Assembly: GCA_013397935.1 (NCBI GenBank) | Contig: VZRN01004248.1 | Span: forward strand, 2,107,103 to 2,171,102 | DNA length: 64,000 bases | Source: Dasyornis broadbenti | Taxonomy: Eukaryota > Chordata > Aves > Passeriformes > Dasyornithidae | Reading direction: 5' to 3' | Shown here: one piece after another, positions 62,321-64,000 of the stretch | Position numbering within the stretch: the first letter of the stretch is position 1 | How the letters are laid out: the number at the start of each line of letters is the position of its first letter | Translations under genes and position numbers: made by a program | Notes under the pieces: generated by a model | Databases searched by the model: none | Told to the model about the DNA's origin: nothing | What the model saw: only the letters and a program-made list of their open reading frames with translations

Positions 62321-64000
62321 AGATTTTTAGATTATTTTTTAAAAAGGGAATGGAGATGTCTGGACAATAGCTTTCAGAGTTATAAAAGAACAGCTTAAAA
62401 TACTCAAAGAACCCGTTGGGATGTAAACTCTCGTGCTCTAAGCATCCACCTCTTCCAAGAAAATCCGTGCTGTCCCTGGGAAGATGCAGCTGCCCCAAGC
62501 CCCTCGCCACTGTGGAGCACAAAGCCAGGCCAGCAGGACCATTCCCTCTGCCACACCCTCAGCCTGGAGCTCCAAGTCGCTCCGGAGAGCTCACACCTTT
62601 GATAAGCTGTGATTTCAACTGGTCACCACCAAAACTCAGCCTCAAGAGCAACTGGCTTCTCCCCCAGGGCAGGATTCTGCTTTGGCACTGTTTAAGGAAC
62701 ATACGAACCCTTCTTTTTCTTGCATGTCCACATTCAGCTTTCATGTAAAAAGCAAGACAAATTGTAAGTTCTAAGTAAAAAAGAACAAATTCCACCGCGT
62801 ATCGAAGGCACTTCTTAGAATATCTTACATTCATATTCAGTAAGACTTTTATTGAACAGACTTTTTTGATGTGTATTAGACACCTCACTCACTCAGGGAA
62901 AATAAATGCCTACACACACTCTTAACACCTCCCAGTCAGGTCTTGAGCTCCAGAACTGCATGAGGAGAGCTTGAAATTATTGCCCTGACAAAGTACACAG
63001 CATTAGAGGGAAGACACGACTTAACCCACAAAGATTTGACTTCCCACATAATTTCAGATATAACATTTCCCACTGAGATCGGGGGATCTGAAATGCTTTA
63101 GAGAAGAGGCTGGTATAAAGTCTAATGACACAAAAGGAGAGAAAGAATTGGGTGTTGAGCACGAAAAAGCTTTACTGCAACAAGTGTCACGGAGCTGAAC
63201 ATGGAGCACTACGTGCAATAAAGAGTGAAGTAAAACAAAAAGGGTTGGGAAAACTCGGGGGTTAAATAAAGAAACAGAAGGGGGAAAAAGTAAACAGCAG
63301 AAAACTCAAGTTGTATCAGTACTCAAGAGTAGGATGGACCAGAATATGGAAGATGGTGGAGAAACAGGGCTCAGGCAAGCGGAGAAGGAAGGAAAACATG
63401 AAGAGGAGAGAAGTGAGCCCAAAGCTGAGGGTGAGGCTGACGAGGCAGCAGCACCTCAGCACCGTGAGGAGGGACTCTGCCTGCAGTGGAGAAGCTGTGG
63501 CTGTTTCTTGGCAGGGGCAGGACGTTTGTCACCCACCCAAGAGCCAGGAAGGTACAAAGTCCAGGTGCTTGCACTGTCCTGCCCTCTCCCTGTGAGACAG
63601 CACCCAGGGCTAATTACCAGTTAGCCTGGATTTATCAGCCTTAACGAAGTTTGCAGCTAAAACAGCAACAGATCGTGTTCTCCTGCCTCCCAGCCCTCTG
63701 CCCTGGACAAGACTTCATCCCCGAGTACAGGAAGAGAAGGAAACAGAACGATGAAACATTACAGTAAGGGCTACGAGAGCACAGGAAGAATCGTGAAGCA
63801 ATAAATGAATGCCGGAAGTGGAGCGGAGAATAAATAATTCCACTTTGGGAAAAGCGAGTCTGAGGTGACATTGAAGGGAAAGAAGCAAACACGTGTATTT
63901 AATGCACAGCCTGCCACCAGTTCTGAATGTGAAACACAGATGTGTATTTTTATCTCCAGCAGCACAGTGCACTCAGTGGCTTCTCCAGATGCGTTGTGCA

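Larger units (their letters stand above)
58080..64000. other. non-coding stretch at the right edge
   Basis: Contains a perfect AT-rich palindrome (58930-58959), a probable MIR/L3-like relic (62155-62320), A-runs at 60665 and 61707, and purine-rich sequence at 63240-63430. I looked for the first exon of STRAP, the expected upstream neighbour by human synteny, and did not see it. Confidence 0.5.

Noticed and set aside
12982..64000. tRNA genes, snRNAs, CRISPR arrays or intact retroviral genes
   Set aside because: No A/B-box pairs, regular spaced repeats or pol/gag-like frames were found on reading both strands; faint solo LTRs cannot be excluded by eye.
58080..64000. First exon of STRAP, expected upstream of EPS8 by human gene order
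   Set aside because: No frame matching the WD-repeat protein start was seen; the gene probably lies further right.

Overview
The window is vertebrate genomic DNA, almost certainly from a bird. It is AT-rich with long non-coding stretches and GT-AG introns. It carries several 3' ends of CR1 LINE elements with the avian-type tail (the pattern 'TTGGAC...GATC...TTCCAACCCAAATGATTC'). There are no operons and no prokaryotic features. The sequence alone does not give the species.

One protein-coding gene can be supported: the 5' part of EPS8 (epidermal growth factor receptor kinase substrate 8) on the minus strand, between about 12981 and the left edge. Six coding exons join in frame with canonical splice sites, at 12952-12891 (start codon), 11817-11744, 5810-5743, 3835-3674, 3465-3316 and 1082-1000. 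Together they encode residues 1 to about 200: the N-terminal leader and nearly all of the PTB domain. The proline-rich region, SH3 domain and C-terminal actin-binding effector region must lie to the left of the window. All six exons are intact.

The remaining ~51 kb (about 12982-64000) has no coding exon that I recognise. It most likely holds the large first intron and 5' untranslated exons of EPS8, and possibly sequence upstream of the gene. Two observations fit minus-strand transcription through this region. Long A-runs outnumber long T-runs about 2:1 on the plus strand, so T-runs are in excess on the EPS8 sense strand. Most recognisable CR1 fragments also lie antisense to EPS8. A CpG-enriched block at 19180-19640 with a good minus-strand splice donor is the best candidate for an upstream or alternative first exon.

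Other content: CR1 fragments, one probable ancient MIR/L3-like relic, AAT/AAC microsatellites, many A/C-rich low-complexity tracts, a perfect 30-bp palindrome, a tandem G-run duplication around a single N, and two larger assembly gaps (963 and 33 Ns) that abut A-runs. A 120-bp plus-strand segment at 54822-54941 looks like a cassette exon of unknown identity; this is speculative. I found no CRISPR array, tRNA, rRNA, intact transposon or novel multigene system.
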